A stretch of 64,000 nucleotides of DNA from Phoronis australis. Lineage: Eukaryota > Phoronida > Phoronidae. The translations under genes and the position numbers were made by a program. The notes under the pieces are model-generated. The model was not told the DNA's origin, ran no database searches, and saw nothing but the letters and a program-made list of their open reading frames with translations. Location of the stretch: NCBI GenBank assembly GCA_002633005.1, contig NMRA01000170.1, positions 436,318 to 500,317 of the forward strand. Direction: 5' to 3'. Of the stretch, positions 1-12,400 are shown in pieces; position 1 is the first letter of the stretch; the number at the start of each line of letters is the position of its first letter.

Positions 1-1394
1 TTTCTTCAGTAACGCACAAGCGTTGGTTGCTGACATGTGAAAATAAAGTTCAGCAGGCACTAGCACTAGTCAAATCATATCTACATTTACGTAAACAACT
101 TCATCTTACAAGTTCCAGCTGTGGTGATTATGGCTAATAACTAACGTGACCCACAGGTCACTTGACCATATCCCTCGGGCATTTATAACTGAACGTGGCA
201 ATGCACACACATATAAGCTTATGATAACCGGTTGTGTAGTGAATCTTAACTGCCAAATAAAAAAATCTCCTGAAATTCAATTACACGCTTAGCATGACTT
301 CAGTACCTAGAGCAGACTACAATGCAAAATAGTGCTTCAAGCTTTTTCAATAGTAGAAATTTCATTCACAACAAACAACAGGTTCAACAAAACGTTTGTA
401 CGTGAAATGCTCTCAACAAATAGAATACCAGTTTGAAAATTTGCATCAATTGTACAGTTTGAGCATTTCAAGTCGGGAGGAGAGTGGCTCACACATTTTA
501 AATGTATAACCAAAAATCTCCAAGTTGCTCGTTTTAGGAAAGCACTGTATTAAAAAACTGCATTTACTGTCAAACTTATAAATAAATAGAAATCTGCTTT
601 TAATGAAAATGCTGCGGGTGAAGAAAAACTAGTACTTGGTTACAAATTTTGAAACAGGCAAAGTGGTTTAGCTGATTGGCAAAGAGACTTAAGTTTTCAA
701 ACTCTTTTATACATAGATTGTCATTACACCATTTTTAAAAATCTCAGAAAAATAACACCAACTTTAGGTAGACTTAAACAGCAGATAGTGATGTTACACA
801 ATGTAACTGAACAATTACACATGAGAAATTTACCACCTGGGAAAATGACGGCTAGATAAGGCCAAAGGGCCAAGTGACACTGCAAGATTGAACAAACGAC
901 TGCAATCATCCTCACACCAGATATACAATCAGTGAAAAACTGCTTTTTAATTTAAAATGAAGCTTATTTTCAGCACCATAGTATTTTTCTACAAAGGATT
1001 TACCTAAAGTGTAATAGCCCAAATTCAAAATTACCTGTAACAGAGTAAAAGAAAATGCAACCAAATGCTGACTGAAGTTGGTTAATTTTCTGAATGTTTT
1101 GAAGAAATTTCTACTGTATCAAATTTTTGTCTTCTGTTTCCATAGTTATGTCTGATGATGTCAAAGCAATTAACAAAATCTTATTATATTTCACAGCAGC
1201 AGGACACGACAGGACTGAGTGGCAAAAACTTCACAAATGACTTTTAACAGCAGTTTGGATTGTTTCGAGTTCCATTTTAGTCCGTACATTTTTTTCCAAC
1301 AACTGCATCTCTAAAGCAATGCGCATCCCCATAAGTCACCAATTCCAAGTTCGGGTGCTTCCTGCAGCTAGGAGGCCTCGGCACTTAGTCTATA
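1..1394. other. Non-coding, left edge (probable ceramidase intron)
   Basis: No credible exon was found on either strand. Short ORFs here lack recognisable domains. Because the first ceramidase exon (5688-5843, minus strand) points this way and no second exon appears, this is most likely part of that gene's first intron. Confidence 0.5.
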
Positions 1395-2135
1395 GCTAGT
1401 ATAAACATTCATAGCTAATGCAGTAATCGGCACTTTGAAAATTGGCAGTTTGACATTTGCAACCTAGTCAAAATCTCAGGTCCCATGGTCCCATTTATGG
1501 AAATCAGGACGCACTTATGAGTTCCAGCTTGAGTAATATTGTGGAATAACAAAGGGTGGTCCTTGACCTTCATTATGCAAATGCCAAGAGAATCTGCACG
1601 CAAATGTACAGAAAGCGTTCATTGTTCACCCCAGAGTATCCAACGAATTCCTCGGGATATCAAAGGCTTGGATGGGCTGCCACAGATTGAACTGAGCCAG
1701 TCACTATTCATGAGCTTGGTTGATTGTGTATTGATGAAGATAATTACAGTCCTAAACAACCTGCACCTTGAGTACTAGTTCCAAAGTCAAAAACAAACAA
1801 TAAGTAAGGCAAACGACTAACATGTTTGTTTTTAAAATTGAAGAGTAAATACTAACCATCTTCAAATTTTTAAAATCCGATACATCGTAAGAAAAATTAG
1901 CGAATAGAATTTCTTCAGTAACATGGCTCAGCCACGAAGCATTAGTCTGTGAATCAATTAAAACACGTTAGTCATAATTTGGATGGAGCTTGAATGTATA
2001 GCAGAGGAATTGCCTCATGTTTGACTTTGTAACTTTAGTTATCCGCCAGGGCATTTTTAAAATGCTGTAGACTAAGTACGCAATAAGACCAGTAATTTAG
2101 TCAGCTTACATGGTCCAACCTCATAAATTGAGTTA

Positions 2136-2173
2136 GGCAATGACCATCACCAACAGAGGTGATGGTCATTGCC
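2136..2173. repeat. Perfect 16-bp hairpin (copy A)
   Basis: Stem 2136-2151 pairs perfectly with 2158-2173 around a 6-base loop (AACAGA). It lies 5 bp upstream of the TTAA target site of the Kolobok-like element. Confidence 0.9.
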
Positions 2174-2529
2174 CAAGATTAAAGGCGAAGGCAACCTTTT
2201 TTCATGTCATTTTTAGCACAAATTGGGTTCATTGATTATCCCCGATACATTTTTCACTTATTTACAGCTTTTCGTAATTTAATTAATTACTCATCGTCTA
2301 CTCCGGAAGTGATGTTTTGGGAGGCAAGAATTTCGCGCCAATTTCTTTTCATACAGTCTGACTGTGAGAGCAGTCGAGTCAGTCATTGTTCTACCTCGGT
2401 TGTGATAAGTTCGGTCGTCGTTTGCTTTTGTTTACGAGTCAGTCAACATGCCACGCTGTTGCTGCCTACCGAGATGTACTTATTATCGTCTCACGTACAG
2501 AGGAAGAACTGTCCCACTTGCCCGAGTGT

Positions 2530-2876
2530 CCTGTGACACACTCCCAGTGGATGGTGACTTGAGCACCCAAACTGCTTACATCCCGCCATGCAACTCCCTC
2601 GTCACACACGTGGCACCTTCTAAATAGCTCCAATACAAACTTAGGCTCACCGATCTGTTCACTGGATGACGAACTGTCCTTTTCACTGGGTGTCAAACTG
2701 GGCCTGTATTCACTCCCACTACTCAACATCGCTGCAGGGCTGCTTACAGGCTCTGGGTTAGAGACAACAGCACACGGGGAATCACTGCTAGATCCTGGAA
2801 TTGCACGCCATGTGTTACGTTCGGAGGCATGGGAGACAGTAGATGAAGTGCCTCCAGTCACTGTATATAGTGGCAA
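2530..2876 (-). pseudogene. Possible second transposase exon fragment (C2CH-like)
   Basis: A minus-strand frame contains a Ser-rich acidic stretch followed by CHVCDEGVAW, then a spaced Cys, GH and Trp. The pattern C-x2-C ... C-x2-GH ... W resembles a small zinc-binding segment found downstream of THAP domains in transposon-derived proteins. The copy in block B (about 4390-4700) carries an extra stretch of about 27 bp. Assignment to the THAP transposase rests on position and this motif only. Confidence 0.35.
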
Positions 2877-3036
2877 CAGCTCACAAGGCTTCTCGCTTCA
2901 AAAACGCACTTCTCGGGGGTGGCGACGGGGCACTGCGGGGAATCAACAGCGACGGTATGGAACCCTTCTTCAGGCGTTGTTTCGCAGGGACCTTCATCAA
3001 TTCAGCGTACATATCTCAGTCGTAATCTGACGGCTG

Positions 3037-3209
3037 AAATGCATGCCACTGCTTTGTACGTTGTGTGAACAGGTAGCGCTGCGTTCTTCACACCAACGAG
3101 CTAGCCAAGTACGGCGAAGTGTGTCATCCTTCGGAAAGCGATGCAAGGTACCCAAAGCGCGTGTGAGACGATAATGAGTACATCCTGGTACGCAGCAACA
3201 GCGTGGCAT
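3037..3209 (-). pseudogene. THAP zinc-finger fragment (transposase remnant), copy A
   Basis: The reading frame begins MPRCCCVPGCTHYRLTR and continues with LHRFPKDDTLRRTWLARWC. This gives the C-x2-4-C start, the FP motif and the conserved Trp of the DNA-binding THAP domain. It is a fragment, with no downstream catalytic domain in frame, lying inside the TTAA element. Confidence 0.6.
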
Positions 3210-3265
3210 GTTGACTGACTTGTAAACAAAAGCAAATGACGACCGAACTTATCAAATCCGAGGTA

Positions 3266-3266
3266 N
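3266..3266. other. Single N, probable contig join
   Basis: One of three ambiguous bases in the window. The sequence after it restarts at the equivalent of position 1395. Confidence 0.8.
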
Positions 3267-3994
3267 GCTAGTATAAATTTTCATAGCTAATGCAGTAATC
3301 GGCACTATGAAAATTGGCAGTTTGACATTTGCAACCTAGTCAAAATCTCAGGTCCCATGGTCCCATTTATGGAAATCAGGATGCACTTATGAGTTCCAGC
3401 TTGCGTAATATTGTGGAATAACAAAGGGTGGTCCTTGACCTTCATTACGCAAATGCCAAGAGAATCTGCACGCAAATGGACAGAAAGCGTTCACTGTTCA
3501 CCCCAGAGTATCCAACGAATTCCTCGGGATATCAAAGGCTTGGATGGGCTGTCACAGATTGAACTGAGCCAGTCACTATTCATGAGCTTGGCTGAATGTG
3601 TATTGATGAAGATAATTACAGTCCTAAACAACCTGCACCTTGAGTACTAGTTCCAAAGTCAAAAACAAACAATAAGTAAGGCAAACGACTAACATGTTTG
3701 TTTTTAAAATTGAAGAGTAAATAATAACCATCTTCAAATTTTTAAAATCGATACATCGTAAGAAAAATTAGCGAATAGAATTTCTTCAGTAACATGGCTC
3801 AGCCAAGAAGCATTAGTCTGTGAATCAATTAAAACATGTTAGTCATAGTTTGGATGAAGCTCGAATGTTAGCAGAGGAATTGGCTTTGTAACTTTAGTTA
3901 CCTGCCAGGGCATTTTTAAAATGCTGTAGACTAAGTACGCCACAAGACCCGTAATTTAGTCAGCTTACATGGTCCAACCTCATAGATTGAGTTA

Positions 3995-4032
3995 GGCAAT
4001 GACCATCGCCAACAGAGGCGATGGTCATTGCC
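3995..4032. repeat. Perfect 16-bp hairpin (copy B), with a compensatory change
   Basis: Same hairpin as 2136-2173, with stem 3995-4010 and 4017-4032 and the same loop. One base pair differs between copies on both sides of the stem (A-T in copy A, G-C in copy B), so pairing is kept. Confidence 0.9.
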
Positions 4033-4041
4033 CAAGATTAA

Positions 4042-5333
4042 AGGCGAAGGCAACCTTTTTTCATGTCATTTTTAGCAAAAATAGGGTTCATTGATTATCC
4101 CAGACATATTTTTCACTTATTTACAGCTTTTCGTAATTTAATTAATTACTCGTCGTCTACTCCGGAAGTGACGTTTTGGGAGGCAAGAATTTTGCGCCAA
4201 TTTCTTTTCATACAGTCTGACTGTGAGAGCAGTCGAGTCAGTCATTGATCTACCTCGGTTGTGATAAGTTCGGTCGTCGTTTGCTTTTGTTTACGAGTCA
4301 GTCAACATGCCACGCTGTTGCTGCCTACCGAGATGTACTTATTATCGTCTCACGTACAGAGGAAGAACTGTCCCACTTGCCCGAGTGTCCTGCGACACAC
4401 TCCCAGTGGATGGTGACTTGAGCACCCAAACTGCTTACATCCCGCCGTGCGACTCCCTCGTCACACACGTGGCACCTTCTACATAGCTCCAATACAAGTC
4501 CACAATAAACTTATCAAACTTAGGCTCACCGATCTGTTCACTGGATGATGAACTGTCCTTTTCACTGGGTGTCAAACTGGACCTGTATTCACTCCCACTG
4601 CTCAACATCGCTGCAGGGCTGCTTACAGGCTCTGGGTTAGAGACAACAGCACACGGGGAATCACTGCTAGTTCTTGGAATTGCACGCTATGGGGTACGTT
4701 CGGAGGCATGGGTGACAGTAGATGAAGTGCCTCCAGTCACTGTATATAGTGGCAACAGCTCGCGAGGCTTCTCGCTTCAACAATGCACTTCTCGGGGGTG
4801 GCGACGGGCACTGCGGGGAATCAACAGCGACAGTATGGAACCCTTCTTCAGGCGTTGTTTCGCAGGGACCTTCATCAATTCAGCGTACATATCTCAGTCG
4901 TAATCTGACGGCTGAAAATGCATGCCACTGCTTTGTACGTTGCGTGAACAGGTAGCGCTGTGTTCTTCACACCAACAAGCTAGCCAAGTACGGCGAAGTG
5001 TGTCATCCTTCGGAAAGCGATGCAAGGCACTCAAAGCGCGTGTGAGACGATAATGAGTACATCCTGGTACGCAGCAACAGCGTGGCATGTTGACTGACTT
5101 GTAAACAAAAGCAAATGACGACCGAACTTATCAAATCCGAGGTAGAACAATGACTGACTTGACAGCTCTCACAGTCTGACTGTATGAAAAGAAATTGGCA
5201 CGAAATTCTTGCCTTCCAAAACGTCACTTTCGGAGTAGAGGACGAGAAATTAATTAAATTACGAAAACCTGTAATTAAGTGAAAAGTATGTCTGGTATAA
5301 TCAACGGACCTTGAAAAAAGGTTGCCTTCACCT
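4042..5333. mobile_element. Kolobok-like non-autonomous DNA transposon (1292 bp)
   Basis: The left end after TTAA (4038-4041) reads AGGCGAAGGCAACC. The right end, read inverted, is AGGTGAAGGCAACC, followed outside by TTAA (5334-5337). The inverted arms are about 300 bp. TTAA target sites and a THAP-domain transposase are hallmarks of the Kolobok superfamily, and the element carries THAP coding fragments. Both arms contain the beginning of the THAP exon, so part of the transposase exon has become arm sequence. It lies in the presumed first intron of the ceramidase gene. Superfamily assignment is inferred from termini plus THAP, since no catalytic core is visible. piggyBac also uses TTAA but lacks THAP. 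Confidence 0.65.
4916..5088 (-). pseudogene. THAP zinc-finger fragment (transposase remnant), copy B
   Basis: Same THAP start as 3037-3209 with a few substitutions (for example LARWC becomes LACWC). It sits in the right half of the complete TTAA element. Confidence 0.6.
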
Positions 5334-5337
5334 TTAA

Positions 5338-5687
5338 GTGAACTTACGTCCGAGTTGCAGTCTACCACTGAAATCTAAACATAACAATTTTGACATGGTG
5401 ATTAGTCAGTGACCATGTCTTCCACTAAAGACCGTGTCGCAGACTTTTTAACACGTGTGTGGATTTAGGGGTCACAGGGGGCCGCCTGCTACCCCAAAAC
5501 GAAAACAATGTTTTTGAAGTCATCGCTTTGTGATTTTTTCATAATAATAGATGGCGTCATTCGACAGATCTATCGATTTACACTGACTCACTTTCGCAAG
5601 TCTGTGTGCTACAGTAGTTGAAATTATTATGTTGGTTAACAGATAAAAGACGAGTAATAAATTTACTGAAGGAAGTTGAATCCTTAC
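5338..5687. other. Ceramidase intron 1, proximal part
   Basis: Non-coding. It holds an 8-bp hairpin (5392-5399 with 5412-5419). The sequence CCTTAC at 5682-5687 is the 5' splice site of the minus-strand ceramidase exon (GTAAGG when read on the minus strand). Confidence 0.6.
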
Positions 5688-5843
5688 AAAATTCACATCA
5701 GCAGCTGGTCCGGTGATATCTGCAATTCCGGTACCTATCAAGTAATTAGTTTGAGCAGCTAGCGAAACAGAACCCAGAGTCAAAGCGACAGCCACCACTA
5801 ACCCAACCGACATGACGGCTGTTTGGTAACTGAATGAACTCAT
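5688..5843 (-). CDS. Neutral ceramidase, first coding exon (partial gene)
   Basis: The 52 codons from ATG at 5843 encode an N-terminal hydrophobic segment (about residues 10-30, signal peptide or signal anchor). It is followed by YLIGTGIADITGPAADVNF, which closely matches the N-terminal start of the neutral/alkaline ceramidase (ASAH2) catalytic domain. The exon ends in phase 0 at a GTAAGG donor exactly where family members continue with Met-Gly-Tyr. Neutral ceramidases hydrolyse ceramide to sphingosine and fatty acid at the cell surface or after secretion. No later exon is visible between here and position 1, so the rest lies beyond the left edge. The gene is divergent from P4HA gene 1. The ORF continues past the donor to 5520, but that stretch has no family similarity and is read as intron. 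Confidence 0.8.
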
Positions 5844-6238
5844 GACCTCTCGTTTGCTCTTTGACCTAACGAGACTGAATAATAGGTCAAGTCTGTCGAA
5901 AGGGAGAGTTGTTGGCCGCGGTGTGGGAGATTCTCTCGATCATTCGGGGACATTTTGCTTTCCTACATTGCTTGACTGTGAGTCAGTTGATATTTAATTT
6001 CCGAAATAACGTACGAGTTGTATGTTTTTGGTTTTTGAAATCTCTGTTATTTCTGTGTGAATTTTCTGACGCTGGAACTGGGAGGAAGTCGAGCTGGCAC
6101 GTTGTCGTTGGTGTGCTGGCTGTATAATTTGATTATCGTTGCCCAACGTTCTACGGTTTATTCTGCACGTAGGCCAAGAATCGGGCTAAGCGTCTTGGTC
6201 ATAGTAATCATTTTACTTATGTCGAAATTTTGTTTCAG
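5844..6238. promoter_or_regulatory. Divergent promoter region, ceramidase / P4HA gene 1
   Basis: About 440 bp separate the two divergent start codons, so both promoters and 5' leaders must lie here. No clear TATA box was seen. A polypyrimidine tract and AG at 6237-6238 look like a 3' splice site, so gene 1 probably has an upstream non-coding exon between 5850 and 6230. Homology with gene 2 begins at this AG. Confidence 0.5.
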
Positions 6239-6283
6239 AGACACCTAGAAGACTCCACAGCGTTCAGCTGTCCACTGCTAAGA

Positions 6284-6471
6284 ATGAAGAATCTCCATGG
6301 ACGTTTGTTTTTGTGCTGTGTGTGTTCCGTTTTGTTAGTAAACAATGTAAAGACAGAACTATTTACAGCGTTGATGGAACTAGAGAAAGTATTACGGGCT
6401 GAAGCTTTGATAGCTGACGACATTGAGAATTATATTGCTCTTGAACAGGACAGGCTAAATAAATTAAAAAG
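6284..6471 (+). CDS. P4HA gene 1 exon 1
   Basis: The start at ATG 6284 gives MKNLHGRLFLCCVCSVLLVN, a typical signal peptide, then ELFTALMELEKVLRAEALIA, the start of the mature alpha subunit. An in-frame upstream ATG at 6230 lies before the splice acceptor and is not conserved in gene 2, so 6284 is preferred. The exon ends in phase 2 at donor GTAAGT (6472). Confidence 0.94.
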
Positions 6472-9400
6472 GTAAGTTTTTTAATTGCAAACATGAAACT
6501 GTATATTTTGCTTCAGTTAACTTGTGTTACTTAATTTTTGATCATTCAATCAATGAAACCTTATTGTAATCAAGACCAGGGACCTTAAGCACAAATTATT
6601 TACACAACATCAATGCTTTAGGGGTTCACCATACTTGACAAAACACCATACCTTTTTGGACTTCTTTACTTATTGTTGGAACAGAGACTTGTTCCAACAC
6701 TTAACTCTCTCTGGTGGTAAGTCTCCGTTTAGACGTTCAAACACATAAACATAAAATATTCATCTTGTTCATCTCCAGCCCTAAAATCAAAAGTTGAATT
6801 TGGCTTGTTACCTCCAGGAGATCAGTATCATAATATTCCGCACTATGATAGGATTCTATTGCTGTGACAAACAAGAACACCAAAACTCAGCAACTTAAGA
6901 AAACATTTCACAGTTGATTACCGTTGGGCAAACGTAAAGTTACGAATTCAAAAATGGCACACACGCATTGCATGTACACTTGAGTTGGTAAGAGAAATAG
7001 CATCCTATATCTCCTTCAGAAATATGCAGCTGATTTTATAAGAGAATACGACCTGTTAATAATTTGATTATTTTTGTGTTTAGCTAGTTAAACTGGGTAA
7101 AATGCAACTTTAAGCTACAACATTTTTGTGAAACTGTCTCCAGAAGTTTGCATAGGCTTTGGGGTACTTATTTTTGACGGGGGTGTCAGCTGGAATAGCA
7201 GCTTACCATCTTGTCACAAACTGTAAGACGAAAAATTTGGTTTCCTTTACCGGCTCATCTTGTTATCCAACGAGATTGAGTTTTGATCGAGCCGGAAACA
7301 TTTTGTACGCCAATAAAGAGATCTACATCAAATGTTTGCAATTCCTCTCTATACAGACAAATTATATGGGATTGCCTTTCAAATTTGTCGCTGGGGTTGA
7401 AAGTGAAGTATGTACAGGATTGCACTGCTGTGCGTGAACTTGGAATTGAATATTCTTTAAGGCAAAAAGGTGAAATTTTTGTTCGGTGAAAAGAATTTTT
7501 GTAATTATTTGCCTCTAATTTGTGTCACTGAACCGGAGGAATATGTGAATGACTAAATCGATTGTTGTTTGGTGAAACTGGTCGCCCGTAGTTGAAAAGG
7601 TTGGTTAAATGATTGACATTACTTTATTCAAGTGTAACTTGATTTAGTGCAGTGCAAATTTTTATGGCCGTGAATGTGATTACGTTGTCAAGTTGCCTCG
7701 CGTATTCCAAGTTCACGCAACACTCACTACCACTTAATCTTGAGATTAAGCAGGATTCCCAGTTCACCTACAGCAGCACTACATCCAAAATGTGAATATG
7801 TAATCAGTTTATTCTCTGATCGCTCATGGTTAATGTTGACACAAGTGCTGCTGTTATTTAGTGTTTTTTGATAATTTCTCTAAATGTGCGTAATGTATTT
7901 TTGGTAAATTGCACCACGTACAGGGTTCTTGAGCTCATGAGGTGGTTTTCTGGACAATTCCTACTGTGTGCTGAGGTGGCAGTCTTGTGCTGTCTGTGAG
8001 GTGTAAGTATCAGGTTACATTGCCAACTCAGCAGTGCCACAGATATGTTCCACACAGACAACCTGGTTTCACATGTGTTTCTTCTATTTCTGAAACACTT
8101 TGTTTTGGTCTCCGTGATTTTTAGCATGTATTAGAAATCCAGAGTGTGTGTGTCACTTTGGGGCATTCACCATGGGTTCTACTTTTATGAAATGACCTTT
8201 ATTGTAGCAGTGGTTTTGGTAATTCTGGTATTTCCTCCATTTATGTAGGAGTATCGATAGCATAGGGTATTTCCTTTTCTGTGCAGTGTAAAAGCATGGA
8301 TTGATTAGGTGTTAGTTTGATGTTGTTGGTGGCATTACAGCTATTACGTACAAACTAATTTGATGTGTTAATAGTTCAAACGATGTTCATATGATACATA
8401 CGTTTATTATCAGATGACTTAGCAAGACCTAACTCAAGTGACATCTATTGTAGGCCACTTGCTTTAGGTCATCATGAATTTATGTTAGCCTTAATACGGT
8501 AATTAAAACTTTTAAGCACTTGTTAGGCACCCACATCAGAAAGGTAACTCTTACATTTGGTGTTCTTTATGCATTTGGTCCCAGCTTGAGGTGGCTGATT
8601 TCACGACAGGGAAGTTGGCTTGTTCACAAGTTATTTTATGTGCTGAGTATGCTCTCATCTAGTACCGAAAAAGAGAGGATTTCTCAGAGACCTGGTTTAA
8701 TAGGGCGAAGTGTCAACAGTAATCATAAGTTATAAATTTCTTAGATGGAAAATAGGATTATAGTGAGCAGTTTTAATTCCTACGGCATATCATTTTGATA
8801 TTCCTGTTCATTTGACCCAAACCATAGGTTGGCAAGTGCAAAAATTAAAAACATGATCAGAGTTCTGTTTTTAGGGGCTTGAAGTTGTGGTTGGTCCCAA
8901 AAATGTAATATCCATCCTAGAACTGCCTGTTGCTTCCCCTCATGGTACCTGGGTAAGAACTACCTATATTGCAAATTGTGATCATGATCTCATGATTCTT
9001 GGGATGTTGCGTTATTCTTGAAGAGTTTAGAGATGTTAACTGCTCAGTGTTGTAAGTAAATGGAGCACACAGTCCATGATCTTATTTTGGTTGTGTTGAA
9101 GACAGACCTCATTGTATTCCGAGGATATGTTCCCTCCACCCAGTTTCACTAACATAGGTGTGCCCTACTAAAAAGTCTTGATTGTGTTCAAAGACTGAGT
9201 CAAGCTATTACATAATCATATTTACAATGCACAGCTTGGCAGACCTGAGGGTTGGGGTTACATAATAAATCTGCTTTCATGCCTTTCTTGGTGATCCCTA
9301 TCAAGTGTAGATAGGGAAACAGTGTCCCAGGTATTGTTAGTGGGTGTGTTGAAAAATGGTCCCAAATCAGCTGAAGAATTAGAAGAGACAAAACATTACT

Positions 9401-12400
9401 ACGCAATACTTGTTCAATTGATTCTCGTTTCAATACGTCTTAAAACTGAAGTCATGCCAATTTACTGAAGTTGATCCTGATATCTATGTATATTTACCCA
9501 TGTGTGCTTGATAAGCACTGGGACCATATAAATTTTACCAATTCCAATACCAACATTGCCCAAAAAACTGAACCATGTTGACAGTGTGTATCTACTTAAC
9601 AACTGGAGAAGCCCTCTGACGGGCGTATTTTGGTATTTTAGATTGTTCTGCGGTTTAACCTGTTACACCTTGGAAACATCATATTCAGCTAATTATCTCA
9701 AAATTATTCAGCTTGCATAGTAAGGTTCATGTTAAGTCTCCACACCAAAAACTCCCAGATAGTCTACTAAGTTCAATTAAATTGAGTGGAGCAAATGTCC
9801 CAGTGAAAACAGCAGAAACTATGGTGAACATTCTCCGGTTTGGGACAGTGAATAAATTAATTATTCTTATACCAAATTTTAGAAATAGCCAATACAAACA
9901 ATAGGCAATATAAACAGTCTCAAATTCAAGAAATAAGTTCAACGACATGTGATCACTCTCCTTGATGTTACACTGGCCTGAAGTGTCACATCTGTGGCCA
10001 TTTTGAACGATTTTATCAATCCTGTTGATTCAAAGTGATGTGTCTGATATTTCAGAAATATGGTTTTGAATTCCAAAGTCAACCTAATTTCCCAATCTTC
10101 AGAATTAAGAAAATTCATTTTCGATATGAATTTGGATGAAACAAATTTTATACTGTCTACGTTGGAGAATTTATACCTGTCTACCACATTATTATGTGAT
10201 ATGTATGATGTTTGTAGTTGTTGTTGATATCACTTGGGCATTTGTGGTAGTAGTGTTTACTTATTATGTAGATATATTTGTTTTAAAAGAATGCGTAGAA
10301 AGAAATAAGCTCCCATATATTGAGATTCGATTAAGGTGAAGATTTCGTACTCCCGCAGTTAAAACATCACCGATTTAGGACACATTTTATTCGCTCATGT
10401 TTAAAAAAGCGTGCTACACCAAATTCATGAATGCATTTTACCTTGTTCAAATCCTGTGCCATGGCTGCAATTGGACAATATTTTGAAAAATTGTGAGCAC
10501 TCGCTACAATGATAGATGACTTTGAAAGATGAGTAAGGTACGTAATTTTGACTTGGATGTTTATCTGAAATTGGTGAGATTTTACCTAGGACCAATATGT
10601 ACATATTACTCCCAGGATTTTACTGTATCTTAGTTTATAGTTGAATTTGGCTTATACTTGTATATCCAGACACGGATTCCAACCGTTACTACTAACTTCA
10701 ATATCCCTGCCACCTGTTAGACTGTAAAAAACAGTTTATCACTTTTCCAAGTGGCCGATTAACCGCTGGCTTTCTCATGCCATACAAGTTTTCTGCTTAC
10801 ATACGAGATCATTAAGTCTGTTAAAATGCTTGATTTGTGTTGAGGGTCACCTTTAGGAGTTACACATTTTGGAAAATTGCAGTCCAGATAAATGGCTCTT
10901 GTTGACGCAAATAATATGAATCCTGTTCTTGAAAAAATCTGACACATATCGGAACAGCAAGAAGAAAAAAATTGATGATAACTAATTTAAACAGTCGTTT
11001 TTCCAATTTTCAGAAGCTTAACGTTTTGCAGAAAAAATTCCAGTTGCTGATGACAGCAGTGGAACATAATCATGATAGCAGTGAAAAAACGTCATGTTTA
11101 TTTTTGAAAATTACCATACATGGGAATTCTTTGTTTTGATTTGGCTACTACAAGGAATGAGGAGGTAATACACATTAGTTTGTGGTAAACAAGAAAAAGG
11201 GAGGTTAATTTTCTATCACACCTCATGGTTCCAATTAAGTTACTGTAAGAATAGTGAATTGTTCATACTAGATCTCAGAGCTTTTTTGGGCATGAAAAGG
11301 TAACCAATAGTTTTGGTGCCACAGTGCTCTATGGATATCCTGATGCTTGGAAATGGCCGTCTGGCAGGCTCGCTTATGTGGGTGTGGTCAGGGGAGCCAA
11401 GAAAATGACACTCAAAAATTGAGCTAGATCAACTTTTCTGGTAACCACTACAAACTGCCTTGGATATCTACTCCGTAATCCACTGTATCAAAATTGATCG
11501 CTGCCAGACAATTTCAGTGGTGGGGAATATCAGCCAGACGGTTATAAACAAGGTAAAAAATTGAGCCAGATCAATCCAAGAGGTAACCTCTTGAAACCAG
11601 TTCCAAAATATTCACCGTGAATCCAGGTATCACGAATGAACACTGCCAGACAAATCTAGTGGTGGGTTAGCCCCGCCAGACACGCCCAAATACCCGAGTT
11701 GAGCTAGATCAACCCACCAGGTAACCATTTGAAACCAACTGCACGATGTTCAGCATCACTATACATGGCACAACTGTTAGATGCCAGACAATTTCAGTGG
11801 TGGAGTGCCCCTGCTAGAGGATTTTCAAAAAGGTTTACCCAAGAGGTATCCGCTTAAAACCAGTTCCAAATTATTCACCGTAAGCTCAGGTATCATAAAT
11901 AAACACTGCCAGACTGTGGGTTAGCCCGCCAGACACGCCCAAATACCTGAATTGAGCTAGATCAACCCACGAGGAAACCAACTGCACGATGCTCAGCATC
12001 ACTGCACATCGCACAACAGTAAGGTGCCAGACAATTTCAGCGGCGGGTTGTCCCTGCCAGACGACTAAAGAAGGGCTAAAATTTGAGGTAAATCAACCCA
12101 AGAGGTAATCGCATGAAACCAGTTGCAAAATATTCCACGTAAGCTCTTGTATCATGAATAAACACTGCGAGACAAGTCTAGTTGTGGATAAGCCCCGCCA
12201 TGTGACAGGATCAAATATCTAAGTTTGACCAGATTTACCTGCAAGGTAACCGTTTGAAACCATTTGCATAATGTTGAGCAACATTCTACATGTAACAAAA
12301 GATACTTTACAGACATTTTTAGTGGTGGAGCAGTAGCATGCAGAGGTTTGGTCGATGTAGGGGCGACTTTTTTTAGATGCCCCTATCTCTCTACTCAAGT

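Larger units (their letters stand above)
1395..3265. repeat. Duplicated block, copy A (ends at N 3266)
   Basis: The block is repeated at 3267-5144 in the same orientation with scattered substitutions and small indels. Copy A stops exactly at the single N at 3266, and copy B begins on the next base. That is what two overlapping contig ends or two haplotypes look like when placed end to end. A true tandem duplication remains possible. Confidence 0.85.
2183..3265. mobile_element. Kolobok-like TTAA element, copy truncated at the N
   Basis: This copy starts after TTAA at 2179-2182 with AGGCGAAGGCAACC and carries the left inverted arm and the internal THAP fragments. It is cut by the N at 3266 before the outer right terminus. 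The complete copy is 4042-5333. Confidence 0.6.
3267..5144. repeat. Duplicated block, copy B
   Basis: Second copy of 1395-3265. The base equivalent to the last base of copy A is 5144, after which the sequence continues uninterrupted into the right arm of the TTAA element and the ceramidase exon. Confidence 0.85.

Noticed and set aside
1415-1778. Overlapping ORFs on both strands near 1.5 kb, repeated near 3.5 kb
   Set aside because: No domain, no splice context, and conservation is explained by the duplicated block.
7159-7489. 92-codon ORF in gene 1 intron 1
   Set aside because: No recognisable domain, no counterpart in gene 2, and no convincing splice sites.
9200-9433. Minus-strand ORF also present at 50150-50353
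   Set aside because: Shared only because intron 1 was duplicated. The changes include indels that do not respect codons, and no family is recognised.
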